Below, piece after piece: positions 55,989 through 64,000 of a stretch of 64,000 bases of DNA. The stretch lies in NCBI RefSeq assembly GCF_900110345.1, contig NZ_FODJ01000001.1, positions 310,001 to 374,000 of the forward strand. The letters are read 5' to 3'. The notes below the pieces were generated by a model. It worked only from the letters and a program-made list of their open reading frames with translations, was not told where the DNA came from and did no database searches. Origin of the DNA: Amphibacillus marinus. GTDB taxonomy: Bacteria; Bacillota; Bacilli; Bacillales; Amphibacillaceae. The first letter of the stretch is position 1; every line of letters begins with the position of its first letter. A program made the translations under genes and the position numbers.

Positions 55989-58139
55989 CTATTCCTCCTC
56001 TACACTTTTACTTTGATCAGGATATTGAATTCTTGAATGATACATCCCATTTAGTGTTTCGCTAATCGTTTGCTTAATGTGTTTTAGTTCATTAAAGGTT
56101 AATGCACTGTCGTCGAATTGACCATCCTGCAAGCGGTCTTTTACAATACTATCAATCAGTTGATTAATTTTATCCTTTGTTGGTTCATCTATGGAGCGAA
56201 CTGCTGCTTCAACTGAATCACAGATTGAAATAACAGCCGATTCCTTTGTTTGAGGCTTAGGGCCATTGTACCTGAATTCCTGCTCTGCTATCTCTTTATT
56301 ATGCTCTTTTTCTTTATAATAGAAATATTTTAATAAAGAGGTGCCATGATGCTGTTCGGCAATATCAATAATTTCCTTTGGTAATTTCTTTTTTTGTAAA
56401 ATAGCTACACCATCATACGGATGGGCCAAAATAATTGATGCGCTTTGCCTTGGTGTTAAGAAGTCATGTGGGTTTCTCATGCCCATTTGGTTTTCAATAT
56501 AATAATGAGGATGCCTTGTCTTACCAAGATCATGATAGTATGCTGCAACCCGGGCTAACAAACCGTTAGCGCCAATTGCTTCACAGGCCGCCTCGCTCAA
56601 ATTAGCAACCATCACACTGTGGTGATAAGTTCCTGGTGCATCTGTTAAAATTTTTCTAAGCAATGGATGATTAGGGTTAGACAGTGCCAGTAATTTCGTA
56701 TCTGACAGTATTCTGAGAATAGATTCAAAAAATGGGAGTGCTCCGATTGTTACAATACCAGAAATTAAAGCGGCAACAAACCCGTAGCTACCGTAAAGTA
56801 AAATATCACGAATATGGTAGCTTTCATAGGACAAAAATAGAAAGCCAAGAATAACGAGTACGTTTACAATACCGGTTGCTAATGACGTTTTAAGAACAGC
56901 AGATCGATCTTTGATGGTCATTAACGTTATAATGCTACTAAGTTGCGCAAAAAGCAAATAGATACCAGCCTGAAGGTTTAATGAACCTGGTATTTGACCA
57001 TTGAAAATAATAGTCGCTAGAATTGCAAACATAATTGAAAATAAAATAGCGAGCCGTTCTTTAAATAAAATCTTAATGAGCATACTTGCTGCGGCAATTG
57101 GCATTAATAAATAAAGCTGGTTTGCATCAGTTGTGAACAGGCTAATAAACTTCATAATTGAGATGGTAATGAACACAATTAAAGTCAATGCAATTAACCC
57201 TTTTAATTCACGTTGCTCATCAGACAAATAATTAAGAAAGCTATACGCAAGCAAACCCGTTAATAACAAAGTGAAAATAAGTAAGCCTAGAATAGGAAAA
57301 ATATTACGGTCACTGTTCAGTAAGCCAACCAAAGTTAGTTTATCATAAATCTCATTAGTTATCGTTTGTCCTTCGTTAACAATCACTTCTCCCGCTCGAA
57401 TTAAAGCTGGTTCAACATTACTTATGGCTTGATTCTCAGCCTCCATCGTTTGTTCAATAGAAAAAAATGAATTCTCTATAATACTAAATTCCCCCAAGGA
57501 AACGAGCGCTTCCTTTAATTCATTATTTAAGCTTGAGAATTGAAATCTTTGCTGTAACTGTCCAGTAGCATTAGCGACCTGTTCTCTTCTAATACCTTCA
57601 TTAAAAATTTCGAAAAGCGTTGTGGTTAGCAGTTCATAGCCCACTTCCTTTTGGTTATCACTCATCCCAATAAAAACAGTCAGTTCATCATCAGACAATG
57701 CTTCGATTAAGTCAGTACTAACAATTTGTCTTAGTTCCTGAAGCTTTTCAGAGGTAGAGCGTTCAATTTCTTGTTCACCATCACTACCTTCGTCATCCTC
57801 TAATTGCTCGCGTTCATTCGGTTGATTAACAGAGGTGACCGCATCGAAAAGTTCATCTATGTATTCCATTTGTTCTAATGTGATATCATGTAAAATAACA
57901 TAGCGGTCTTCAACCGACTGAAGAGCTTCACGTTGACGACGTTCCGTTTCACGGGTATCTTCTATTGTAATTGGTGATCTGATCGTTTCCGGCGCATTGG
58001 TAAACCGCTCAATTTCATAGGTCTCTGTATATACATTTGATAAGGTCGAGACAAAAATGGATAGCGCAATGATTACAAGTGCTATTATAAGCTGAATGCC
58101 CTTATTTAAAGCTGATAATTTAGTAAGGTTAAATTTCAT
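55989..58139 (-). CDS. pgpH: Cyclic-di-AMP phosphodiesterase PgpH (7TMR-HD)
   Basis: A 716-residue membrane protein with an N-terminal helix, an extracellular 7TMR-HDED domain (about residues 40-270), seven membrane helices (about 275-480) and a cytoplasmic HD domain: GTYHHSVMVANLSEAACEAI, then the HD motif AAYYHDLGKTRHPHYYIENQ and the EQHHGTSLLKYFYYK stretch. It hydrolyses c-di-AMP to pApA and so sets potassium and osmolyte control. GGGG-rich site before the ATG. B. subtilis yqfF. Confidence 0.95.
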   Translation of the reverse strand: MKFNLTKLSALNKGIQLIIALVIIALSIFVSTLSNVYTETYEIERFTNAPETIRSPITIEDTRETERRQREALQSVEDRYVILHDITLEQMEYIDELFDAVTSVNQPNEREQLEDDEGSDGEQEIERSTSEKLQELRQIVSTDLIEALSDDELTVFIGMSDNQKEVGYELLTTTLFEIFNEGIRREQVANATGQLQQRFQFSSLNNELKEALVSLGEFSIIENSFFSIEQTMEAENQAISNVEPALIRAGEVIVNEGQTITNEIYDKLTLVGLLNSDRNIFPILGLLIFTLLLTGLLAYSFLNYLSDEQRELKGLIALTLIVFITISIMKFISLFTTDANQLYLLMPIAAASMLIKILFKERLAILFSIMFAILATIIFNGQIPGSLNLQAGIYLLFAQLSSIITLMTIKDRSAVLKTSLATGIVNVLVILGFLFLSYESYHIRDILLYGSYGFVAALISGIVTIGALPFFESILRILSDTKLLALSNPNHPLLRKILTDAPGTYHHSVMVANLSEAACEAIGANGLLARVAAYYHDLGKTRHPHYYIENQMGMRNPHDFLTPRQSASIILAHPYDGVAILQKKKLPKEIIDIAEQHHGTSLLKYFYYKEKEHNKEIAEQEFRYNGPKPQTKESAVISICDSVEAAVRSIDEPTKDKINQLIDSIVKDRLQDGQFDDSALTFNELKHIKQTISETLNGMYHSRIQYPDQSKSVEEE

Positions 58140-58264
58140 AGCGACACCCCTTTTTTAACAGAAAACGTTCTTTATAGTTTATCATACAATGATTTACTGT
58201 TTATGTATACGATTGCGCAATAAATTAAGCAAAATTTGGACAATACTAGTTAAATAAGTTGGCT

Positions 58265-58327
58265 CTAGACAGAAAAAAACAAATAATAATCGTGGATCGT
58301 CACGAAATCATTTGTTTTTTTGTCTAG
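58265..58327 (-). terminator. phoH terminator
   Basis: A long stem: CTAGAC + AAAAAAACAAAT arms pair with ATTTGTTTTTTT + GTCTAG, with an inner CGTG / CACG; T-runs on both strands. It lies 39 nt after the phoH stop and 125 nt before pgpH. Confidence 0.75.
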
Positions 58328-58365
58328 TCTACAAGCGACAATATAATTAATTTCTGCTGTAAGAA

Positions 58366-59337
58366 TTAGTTCTTAGCCTCTAATTGCTGTTCATAAGCTG
58401 CAATAATTTTTTGTACGACCGGGTGTCGAACGACATCCTGCTGTTCTAAATAAACAAAGCTAATACCATTAATGCGCTTTAGTGTCTGTTCAACAGATTT
58501 TAAGCCAGAGTATACACCATTAGGTAAATCGATTTGCGTAATATCTCCGGTAATGACCATCTTAGAACCAAAACCTAGACGGGTTAAAAACATTTTCATT
58601 TGTGCTTGCGTAGTATTTTGAGCTTCATCTAAGATGACAAAGGCATCATCCAACGTTCTTCCCCGCATATAAGCAAGTGGTGCAATCTCAATCGTTCCTC
58701 GTTCAATTAGTCGGGTTGTATGCTCAAGACCTAAGACATCGTGTAATGCATCATATAAAGGTCTTAAATATGGATCAACTTTCTCCTTTAAATCGCCAGG
58801 CAGAAATCCTAAGCTTTCTCCAGCCTCTACCGCGGGTCTTGTCAAAATAATTTTTTTAATCTTACCTGCCTTTAACGCTTTTACCGCCATTACGACAGCT
58901 AAATAAGTTTTACCTGTCCCTGCCGGCCCAATGCCAAAGACAACATCATTTGCTTTTATTTGCGTTAAATAGCTACGTTGTCCAATTGTTTTTACTCGAA
59001 TCGGACGACCAAGTGCATTCCGAATGATTTCTTCATCAAACAGGTGATAGAATTGCTCAATATTCCCATCTTTAGCAAGCTTTACTGCATAAATAACATC
59101 ACGATTGGAAATTTTAATTCCTTTCCTTATAACAGCTAATAAGCCTTTTAGCACATCACCAACTAGGGAAATTGCTTCCGGTTTACCTTGAACGCGGACT
59201 TGTTCACCTCGGGTCACAATTACTATATCAAGCTGTGTTTCAAGCTGTTTCAAATGGTTGTCCTCTGCACCAAACAGACTCATGGCCTCTTGAGGATCTT
59301 TTATTTGTAGATCAATTAAGTGTAGAGCATCTGACAT
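58366..59337 (-). CDS. phoH: PhoH family ATPase (YqfE/PhoH)
   Basis: A 323-residue P-loop ATPase of the PhoH family: N-terminal KH-like RNA-binding region (about 30-90, VTRGEQVRVQGKPEAISLVG), Walker A GPAGTGKTYLAVVMAV, TRPAVEAGESLGFLPGDLKE, LAYMRGRTLDDAFVILDEAQ (Walker B) and KMVITGDITQIDLPNG. Its likely role is RNA-related, in phosphate or stress responses. ATG 59337 follows AAGGAG. The yqfD stop is 3 nt upstream, so the yqfC-yqfD-phoH run is one operon. Confidence 0.94.
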   Translation of the reverse strand: MSDALHLIDLQIKDPQEAMSLFGAEDNHLKQLETQLDIVIVTRGEQVRVQGKPEAISLVGDVLKGLLAVIRKGIKISNRDVIYAVKLAKDGNIEQFYHLFDEEIIRNALGRPIRVKTIGQRSYLTQIKANDVVFGIGPAGTGKTYLAVVMAVKALKAGKIKKIILTRPAVEAGESLGFLPGDLKEKVDPYLRPLYDALHDVLGLEHTTRLIERGTIEIAPLAYMRGRTLDDAFVILDEAQNTTQAQMKMFLTRLGFGSKMVITGDITQIDLPNGVYSGLKSVEQTLKRINGISFVYLEQQDVVRHPVVQKIIAAYEQQLEAKN

Positions 59338-59340
59338 AAA

Positions 59341-60540
59341 CTAATCTCCTTGGATTGACTCAGTAGTATTCACGATATTCTCTGTCACGGTTAAGTATAC
59401 GTGTATGTTTACTTTACCATTCTCAATCGTTTGTTGCAAAATTTTTTCTTCTACTACCTCTGCATCATGTCCAAGTCCAGCTAATAATTGATTTTTCGCT
59501 TGTTGTAGACCTATTTGAATCGCTTCATTTTCCGTTCTCTTAATTGCATACATCTGTGTTTCTTTATGCTCATTCACAAGTAAACTAACAGGGAATTTCC
59601 AATTAAACAATGTCGGTGTGTAAATCGATCTTTCAACATATTCAGCATTGTAACTATCTGAGAAGAATCCCCAGATCGGAAGTTTGAAATTAGCTAAGCT
59701 GAGGAAATACTTCTTGTTATTTCGCCCGGTTTCAGCAATACTCCGACTACTAAGTGGAATTTGAATTCTAGATTCATACCATGTTGTTGCAAACACCTCA
59801 GCTTCGACATTAACAAGCGGCTGTTCATCCGTTTCTTCTTCACGATTACTTAACTCTCCAGTTACAAGTAACTGCCCCTTTCTGACAAAATCATTTACTT
59901 CAACCACGGGTCGACCTTTAGACACGAACATCCGACTAATTACACCGTCTTTTCTAGCATAAAGGTGCAAGTTGCTTGTCTTATTCTCGGGTTCAATTTG
60001 CTTTTTTTCAACAATTTCTAATTGATAGCTAATACCTGACTGTTTAATACCTACCCATAAGAGGTTACTATGTTCTGCTAGTATCTGCTCTTGTATTTTA
60101 GCTGGACTATCGATAAGCCATTTTATTTTGCCCAATCTAACGCCGAGGTCCGCTAAGGATTGCCCGATTTTTGCTTCCATCTCAGTCGACGTACCCGTAA
60201 TGTTTATTGTCCAGATTGATTGTGATAAATAGATAAAAGCAACTAGACCAATTAGTAAAGAAGTAAGTAACAGTCGATAATTTTTAAGGTGCTTGTACCA
60301 GAATGGCAAGCCTGTCTTATTAATAAAAGACAGCTTGTACCTTGTTTTTCTTCTAAGTTTCCTAATTTTACGAAGATCAGTTAAATAGACATCACCTTGG
60401 CATTCCAGTTGTGATAACTTTTTTATTGACCAGACCGTAATATCATGTCTTGCACATAAATCAAAAAAACGTTCTGCATAATGACCATAGACCTTGACTG
60501 TTAGTATACCTTTTAGTCGAGAAGGTTTAATTCGCCTCAT
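59341..60540 (-). CDS. yqfD: Sporulation protein YqfD
   Basis: A 399-residue protein of the YqfD family. It has a soluble N-terminal part (VYGHYAERFFDLCARHDITV, KIRKLRRKTRYKLSFINKT), a membrane helix (LLLTSLLIGLVAFIYLSQSI) and a large extracytoplasmic domain (about 115-399). It is a mother-cell sigma-E gene in B. subtilis and needed for efficient sporulation; the molecular role is unsettled. It starts within the last codon of yqfC (ATGA overlap), with GAGGTGA before the ATG. Confidence 0.92.
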   Translation of the reverse strand: MRRIKPSRLKGILTVKVYGHYAERFFDLCARHDITVWSIKKLSQLECQGDVYLTDLRKIRKLRRKTRYKLSFINKTGLPFWYKHLKNYRLLLTSLLIGLVAFIYLSQSIWTINITGTSTEMEAKIGQSLADLGVRLGKIKWLIDSPAKIQEQILAEHSNLLWVGIKQSGISYQLEIVEKKQIEPENKTSNLHLYARKDGVISRMFVSKGRPVVEVNDFVRKGQLLVTGELSNREEETDEQPLVNVEAEVFATTWYESRIQIPLSSRSIAETGRNNKKYFLSLANFKLPIWGFFSDSYNAEYVERSIYTPTLFNWKFPVSLLVNEHKETQMYAIKRTENEAIQIGLQQAKNQLLAGLGHDAEVVEEKILQQTIENGKVNIHVYLTVTENIVNTTESIQGD

Positions 60541-60842
60541 GTCTTCACCTCACTTTGGTCAGTGCTATATTGATTCGTTATGCTCCTAATCATACCCTCG
60601 ATTAGGATTTCTTCTGATAAAAGCATTTTAATAACAAGTTCCTCACCATTTATTAGCAATGTACCACCACTTACATTTAATTCTATTTCATCTGCTGTGA
60701 AACGAAGGATCCCTCGATGATTCTCTATGTATACATGAAGATCGCCAATCATCGTTATTCTTGGTAATTTGATCTGCATATCCATTGTCATGCCAATCGT
60801 TGTCTTGGCGCGTTTATTAATAAAAGATCGCAACTTACCCAC
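60537..60842 (-). CDS. yqfC: Sporulation protein YqfC
   Basis: A 101-residue protein of the YqfC family: KLRSFINKRAKTTIGMTMDM, then QIKLPRITMIGDLHVYIENH and a beta-rich C-terminus (LNVSGGTLLINGEELVIKML). The GTG at 60842 is chosen since GGGAGG lies 8 nt before it; the longer frame begins upstream of that site. It shares ATGA with yqfD. Both are sigma-E-dependent in B. subtilis. Here the conserved block ends: in B. subtilis yqfA/yqfB follow upstream, here a gene-free stretch does. Confidence 0.9.
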   Translation of the reverse strand: MGKLRSFINKRAKTTIGMTMDMQIKLPRITMIGDLHVYIENHRGILRFTADEIELNVSGGTLLINGEELVIKMLLSEEILIEGMIRSITNQYSTDQSEVKT

Positions 60843-61515
60843 GGAATCGCCTCCCTCACTTCTCAAGATATGTTTTTAATAAAATAATCAGAACTACAAT
60901 TCTGTTTCTATTGCATACACATAGCTTTTGCTTTTATAAACTTATACAAGTGACCTAACGCTGTATATCTACTAGTTCTTTATTCTTAAAAATAAAAAGA
61001 TAGATTTAAATGATTGTAAAGCTTACAATTAAATAATTTGCTCTTCTCTCAGACTACCGCAAGTCAAATTCCCTACCAACTCAAACTTAAAAAGGTTGTA
61101 TAGTTGTATAGATGATGATAACACTTACACGTTTAATTAAATTACTGGAATTCATTCTCTCTAACAAATCTTTTATATAACGAATTCTTAAGTTATTAAT
61201 CCATCTTCATACTACATGATCGCTCAACCCGACCTTCTTATCAACATTTTTAATCCACATAGTTAACTGTTCCAGTTTGCATTTGAAATTTCCTATTGAC
61301 TTGTATGTTAGAATACAGATAAATCCATAACAAAAACAGAGGTAGATGACCTTTATCATGGGAATATAGCAGAGAGTGGTCGTAGAAAATTACAGGGCTA
61401 CTAAACTTAATGAACATGACGCTTCTTGTCCACGAGTATGTCAAAGAATATTACAAGTTACGTATCGCACGACGACTTAATTATACGTCCTATTTGATGA
61501 AGGGATGGAAAAATT
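60843..61515. other. Gene-free region at a synteny break
   Basis: About 670 nt between yqfC and the ABC operon's terminator. No frame has a ribosome site and family features on either strand; a 64-aa minus-strand and a 42-aa plus-strand (61417 on) reading look accidental. The stretch is AT-rich and could include decayed sequence. The usual upstream neighbours of yqfC are missing. Confidence 0.65.
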
Positions 61516-61571
61516 CCAATATCCCAGATAAAAAACCAATCAAATGATTGGTTTTTTATCTGGGATATTGG
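61516..61571. terminator. Perfect 27-bp hairpin overlapping the 3' end of the ABC accessory gene
   Basis: Arms 61516-61542 and 61545-61571 are exact reverse complements with a 2-nt loop (core AAAAAACCAATCA / TGATTGGTTTTTT). The outer part encodes the last codons (Gln-Tyr-Pro-Arg-stop). T-runs occur on both strands, so it is a strong terminator in both directions. Confidence 0.85.
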
Positions 61572-62209
61572 GCTAACAACTCGTGTTTTAATACCATTAA
61601 TTCTATTAATGCTTCTTCTGAACTGACAAAGAACTCATTATATTTCACTGACGAATACGGTACATAAAGATCTTCATCTGTTACACTGAGAATTTCATGC
61701 TCTTTATCTTCATAATTGAAGATAGGAGGCATAATTAAATCATTCGTTAAATAAATCTGGTCGTCTGGATGGATCGTATCAAGTTTTTTTTCTAGAAAAA
61801 TTAAGTATTCTTCATTTGATTGCATTAGATTTATAAAACTAGCGTTTATTGACATATTATCAAAAACTACATACCAACTAAAATCCATAATTGATATTTG
61901 ATCACCAACAGCGATATCTTTTCCTTGATAAACTTCTTCAACAATGACATTTTGATAAAAATTTTTGAACGTATAGTGTGTTCTTCCATCAGATTTGGCC
62001 CGAATAATAATTGGGCTATCAGGTAAAACTTGGCGCATAGTATCAATTAAGGTTGGTGAGAGGTCCAGATCCCAGAGCGCAACTGTGAATTGTTCTAGCA
62101 TGTTTTCATTAGCAGAAACATCTGTATAAGTTTGGCGAAAAAAAAGCCCTATTCCACCCGCAACTATCACAGACAGCGCGATTAAGCTTATTAATATTTT
62201 ATTTAGCAT
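61556..62209 (-). CDS. Membrane-anchored extracytoplasmic protein of an ABC operon, 217 aa
   Basis: I recognise no named family. It has an N-terminal membrane anchor (ILISLIALSVIVAGGIGLFF) and then a 190-residue extracytoplasmic domain, rich in beta-type stretches (IIIRAKSDGRTHYTFKNFYQ, NVIVEEVYQGKDIAVGDQIS) and acidic loops. The ATG at 62209 overlaps the ATPase gene by 11 nt, indicating coupling. The operon context (two permeases, ATPase, this protein) suggests an accessory or substrate-handling subunit of an exporter. The 3' end is inside a 27-bp hairpin. Confidence 0.6.
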   Translation of the reverse strand: MLNKILISLIALSVIVAGGIGLFFRQTYTDVSANENMLEQFTVALWDLDLSPTLIDTMRQVLPDSPIIIRAKSDGRTHYTFKNFYQNVIVEEVYQGKDIAVGDQISIMDFSWYVVFDNMSINASFINLMQSNEEYLIFLEKKLDTIHPDDQIYLTNDLIMPPIFNYEDKEHEILSVTDEDLYVPYSSVKYNEFFVSSEEALIELMVLKHELLAQYPR

Positions 62210-62846
62210 GTGAATACACCTCGTCTACTAGTCGACCACTATCCAAATAATAGACTTGATCAGCTAATAATTTAATATCCTCTTTATTGTGGCTAGCCAG
62301 AAGGACCATTGCACCCCGCTCCTGTTCTTCACGTATCACTTGACGAATTAACTTGACACCTTCTTCATCTAATGAGTTAGTCGGTTCATCTAATAGAATA
62401 AGTTCAGGTTTCTCCATGATCGCCTGTGCCAAAACAATCCGTTGCTTCATTCCCAAAGAGTACTTACGAAACGTGCGAACATCATCCGGGTCTAAACCAA
62501 CTCTCTTAATAGCGATTTTAATTTCTTGATCCCCAATTTTACGATTAAGTTTAGCTAATAATTGAAGATTCTTAAATCCAGTAAACTCCGGATAAAGTCC
62601 GGCATTCTCAATCGTAATTCCTAAATTCGGAAAAACAGTAACATCATGGTGTAATTTATAATTATTATAGATGATATCTCCTGAGTCAATTTTCATTAGG
62701 CCAGAAAGTGCTCGAAAAAGCATCGTCTTACCAGAGCCATTACGTCCAACAAAACCATAGATTTCACCTTGCTTAAGGTCTAAACTAATATTATTTAAAA
62801 TTACTTTACCTTTAATTGTTTTACTAATCTGATTTACTTTTAACAT
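62199..62846 (-). CDS. ABC transporter ATP-binding protein
   Basis: A 215-residue ABC ATPase with Walker A GFVGRNGSGKTMLF, Q-loop, the signature YSLGMKQRIVLAQAIM, Walker B LILLDEPTNSLDE, and the switch His in LLASHNKED. The small single-domain ATPase belongs to the exporter-type subfamily that pairs with ABC-2-like permeases (CcmA/BcrA-type). GTGGAGGAA lies before the ATG. The preceding permease gene ends exactly before its start codon (TAA-ATG), so the genes are coupled. Confidence 0.93.
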   Translation of the reverse strand: MLKVNQISKTIKGKVILNNISLDLKQGEIYGFVGRNGSGKTMLFRALSGLMKIDSGDIIYNNYKLHHDVTVFPNLGITIENAGLYPEFTGFKNLQLLAKLNRKIGDQEIKIAIKRVGLDPDDVRTFRKYSLGMKQRIVLAQAIMEKPELILLDEPTNSLDEEGVKLIRQVIREEQERGAMVLLASHNKEDIKLLADQVYYLDSGRLVDEVYSHAK

Positions 62847-63668
62847 TTAGATTCCTCCACTTTCCCTGTTTAAAACAATCCACTCTTGTTGCTTTATGAT
62901 CAAACAGCCTAATCCTAATGCCATGCTACTAAGTAATAAAAAAAGCAACACAGATTCATTTAAATCAAAAGAAAGATTATACTGATTAATTAGATTATTT
63001 ATATCTGCATTCTTACTGCTATGCCATGGCAAGATAAGATGTGCGATCGGATTAAATTTTAACAGTAAACTATGAAAAGCAACACTTGGATTATCCACAA
63101 GCGGCCAGACTTTTTCCCACAGAAGCATTAAAGTAACGCTTGTTATTTGTAATCCTGTAACAATCACAAAACCTAACCCACTATCAAATTTTATGGAGAG
63201 CACATTAATCATTAATGTTGTGATAAATAACCACATAGAATGAATCAGCAGATAATAAATAAAAATTAGAACTGCTACATGATCAAAATGAATAGTTTTA
63301 ATAAATGGGACAACGACAATGGTTGTCAGTACCATCAAAAACGGATAAATAAACGCTAACAAGTATAGTTTCGAAGCTTCTTTTAAAAACCATCGTATCC
63401 GGTTAGGGCAACGTGAAAAATAGTAAACGCTTGCCGAACAAAATCTTTGGTAGATGTATGTACCAAAAAAGGCTTGAAATAAAATTATGGGTAATAAGCG
63501 AATGCTTAACTCAATCAAATACACAAAAATAATTTCAATCTCTGAAAAACCAAAGTGTAGAATAATATCTGACCAGTTGACTGTCCCCTCCATAGTAAAA
63601 AAAACAAATGATTCAATAAAACCTAACCCAATCGCGATAATAAGGCACTTCCGAATAGCTAGGGCCAT
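62847..63668 (-). CDS. ABC-type membrane permease-like protein
   Basis: A 273-residue protein with six predicted membrane helices (about residues 8-26, 50-70, 100-125, 135-160, 170-190, 240-260). It has no soluble domain and no recognisable motif, but six helices next to an ABC ATPase fit an ABC-2-type permease half. The start ATG overlaps the stop of the previous gene (TAATG). Substrate unknown. Confidence 0.75.
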   Translation of the reverse strand: MALAIRKCLIIAIGLGFIESFVFFTMEGTVNWSDIILHFGFSEIEIIFVYLIELSIRLLPIILFQAFFGTYIYQRFCSASVYYFSRCPNRIRWFLKEASKLYLLAFIYPFLMVLTTIVVVPFIKTIHFDHVAVLIFIYYLLIHSMWLFITTLMINVLSIKFDSGLGFVIVTGLQITSVTLMLLWEKVWPLVDNPSVAFHSLLLKFNPIAHLILPWHSSKNADINNLINQYNLSFDLNESVLLFLLLSSMALGLGCLIIKQQEWIVLNRESGGI

Positions 63669-64000
63669 TAAAGTGCATCCTTATTCATTTTCATTAGGAA
63701 GATCAGTAAAGAAGTACAGACAGTAATCAACATAAAGATAGCGATTGCAATAGAATTCGCCTTGACATTTCTAACCGGTTCGTGCATGACTAAATAAAAA
63801 AAGTAGTTTGTATCAAAATTAATTGTTGGGACGAGTTGCTTTAAATACGCTGTGAAATGAAGCAAAAGATAAACTGGTAAGAATAATAAGACTTTAAATT
63901 TGATTCTAAACGCAGAGACGGAAACTGTAAATATTGATAGTATTCCTGAGATAACACCAACGAACAGTGTAAAGATAAAAGCATAGGCATAGACTGATTG
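63668..64000 (-). CDS. Membrane protein, ABC operon (5' end outside window)
   Basis: The frame runs open to the window edge, so the gene is partial. The visible 110 residues carry three membrane segments: AYAFIFTLFVGVISGILSIF, a second near FKVLLFLPVYLLLHF and a third IAIAIFMLITVCTSLLIFLM, with a soluble loop (LVPTINFDTNYFFYLVMHEP) between the last two. It is probably the second permease of the pair. Its stop overlaps the next start by 1 nt. Confidence 0.7.
   Translation of the reverse strand, partial: QSVYAYAFIFTLFVGVISGILSIFTVSVSAFRIKFKVLLFLPVYLLLHFTAYLKQLVPTINFDTNYFFYLVMHEPVRNVKANSIAIAIFMLITVCTSLLIFLMKMNKDAL

Noticed and set aside
61250-61444. 64-aa minus-strand and 42-aa plus-strand (61417) reading frames
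   Set aside because: No ribosome site and no recognisable domain; likely chance frames in AT-rich sequence.

Overview
The window is a low-GC Firmicutes chromosome segment, most likely from a spore-forming member of the Bacillaceae. Nearly all housekeeping genes match the Bacillus subtilis yqg/yqf chromosomal neighbourhood. Sporulation-linked genes are present (spoVK, a spoVAF/GerA-type gene, yqfC, yqfD, yqzL, yqfT-like), as are a complete comG competence operon, GlnR control of glnA and a glycine T-box. The low GC, convergent hairpin terminators and this gene content would fit the Amphibacillus/Halolactibacillus/Gracilibacillus side of the family, but the genus cannot be fixed from the sequence alone.

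Layout. 1-3.5 kb: hexuronate catabolism operon (uxaB, uxaA and a partial Gfo/Idh/MocA oxidoreductase) behind a perfect 22-bp palindromic operator. 3.6-6.6 kb: an unknown cytosolic protein, a 56-aa membrane peptide, a chemoreceptor and a holin-like membrane protein. 6.6-9.4 kb: an AT-rich accessory island (DJ-1/PfpI protein, HxlR regulator, two unknown small genes, a GNAT acetyltransferase and the 3' scrap of a tyrosine recombinase). 9.4-14.9 kb: glnA, glnR, ynbB, hflX, spoVK, in the same order as in B. subtilis. 15-19.8 kb: yqzE and aroK divergent from comGA-GG. 19.8-31.8 kb: yqgX, an ltaS-type gene, glcK, yqgQ, spoVAF-like, yqgN, rpmG, two small membrane-anchored proteins, pbpA, sodA and yteA. 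32.0-32.6 kb: a six-gene tRNA operon (Asn-Met-His-Ile2-Ser-Phe). 33-44.3 kb: Na/Pi cotransporter, NfeD-like protein, ispG, lytic transglycosylase, yqfT, nfo, cshB, ispH, yqfO, trmK. 44.8-53.4 kb: rpoD, dnaG, the PPDK regulatory protein, glyS, glyQ with a T-box, recO. 53.9-60.9 kb: yqzL, era, dgkA, ybeY, pgpH, phoH, yqfD, yqfC. 61.5-64 kb: an unassigned ABC export system with a membrane-anchored accessory protein, where yqfC synteny breaks.

The genes form several functional groups. These are glutamine synthesis under GlnR; type IV-like pilus assembly for DNA uptake; envelope growth (PBP2, LTA synthase family, undecaprenol kinase, lytic enzyme); isoprenoid synthesis (ispG, ispH); translation and ribosome maturation (glyQS, ybeY, era, trmK, hflX, rpmG, tRNAs); and the macromolecular-synthesis group dnaG-rpoD.

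The most unusual material is intergenic. A modular family of structured repeats occurs at about 31.8, 44.4-44.6 and 53.5-53.9 kb. A 27-bp perfect hairpin overlaps the stop codon of the ABC accessory gene. A 780-bp gene-free AT-rich gap lies between dnaG and its upstream neighbour and carries a tandem 21-bp-period repeat. comGF and comGG overlap by 116 nt. No clear new defence or biosynthetic system was found. The best candidates for undescribed biology are the repeat family and the ABC operon at the right edge.
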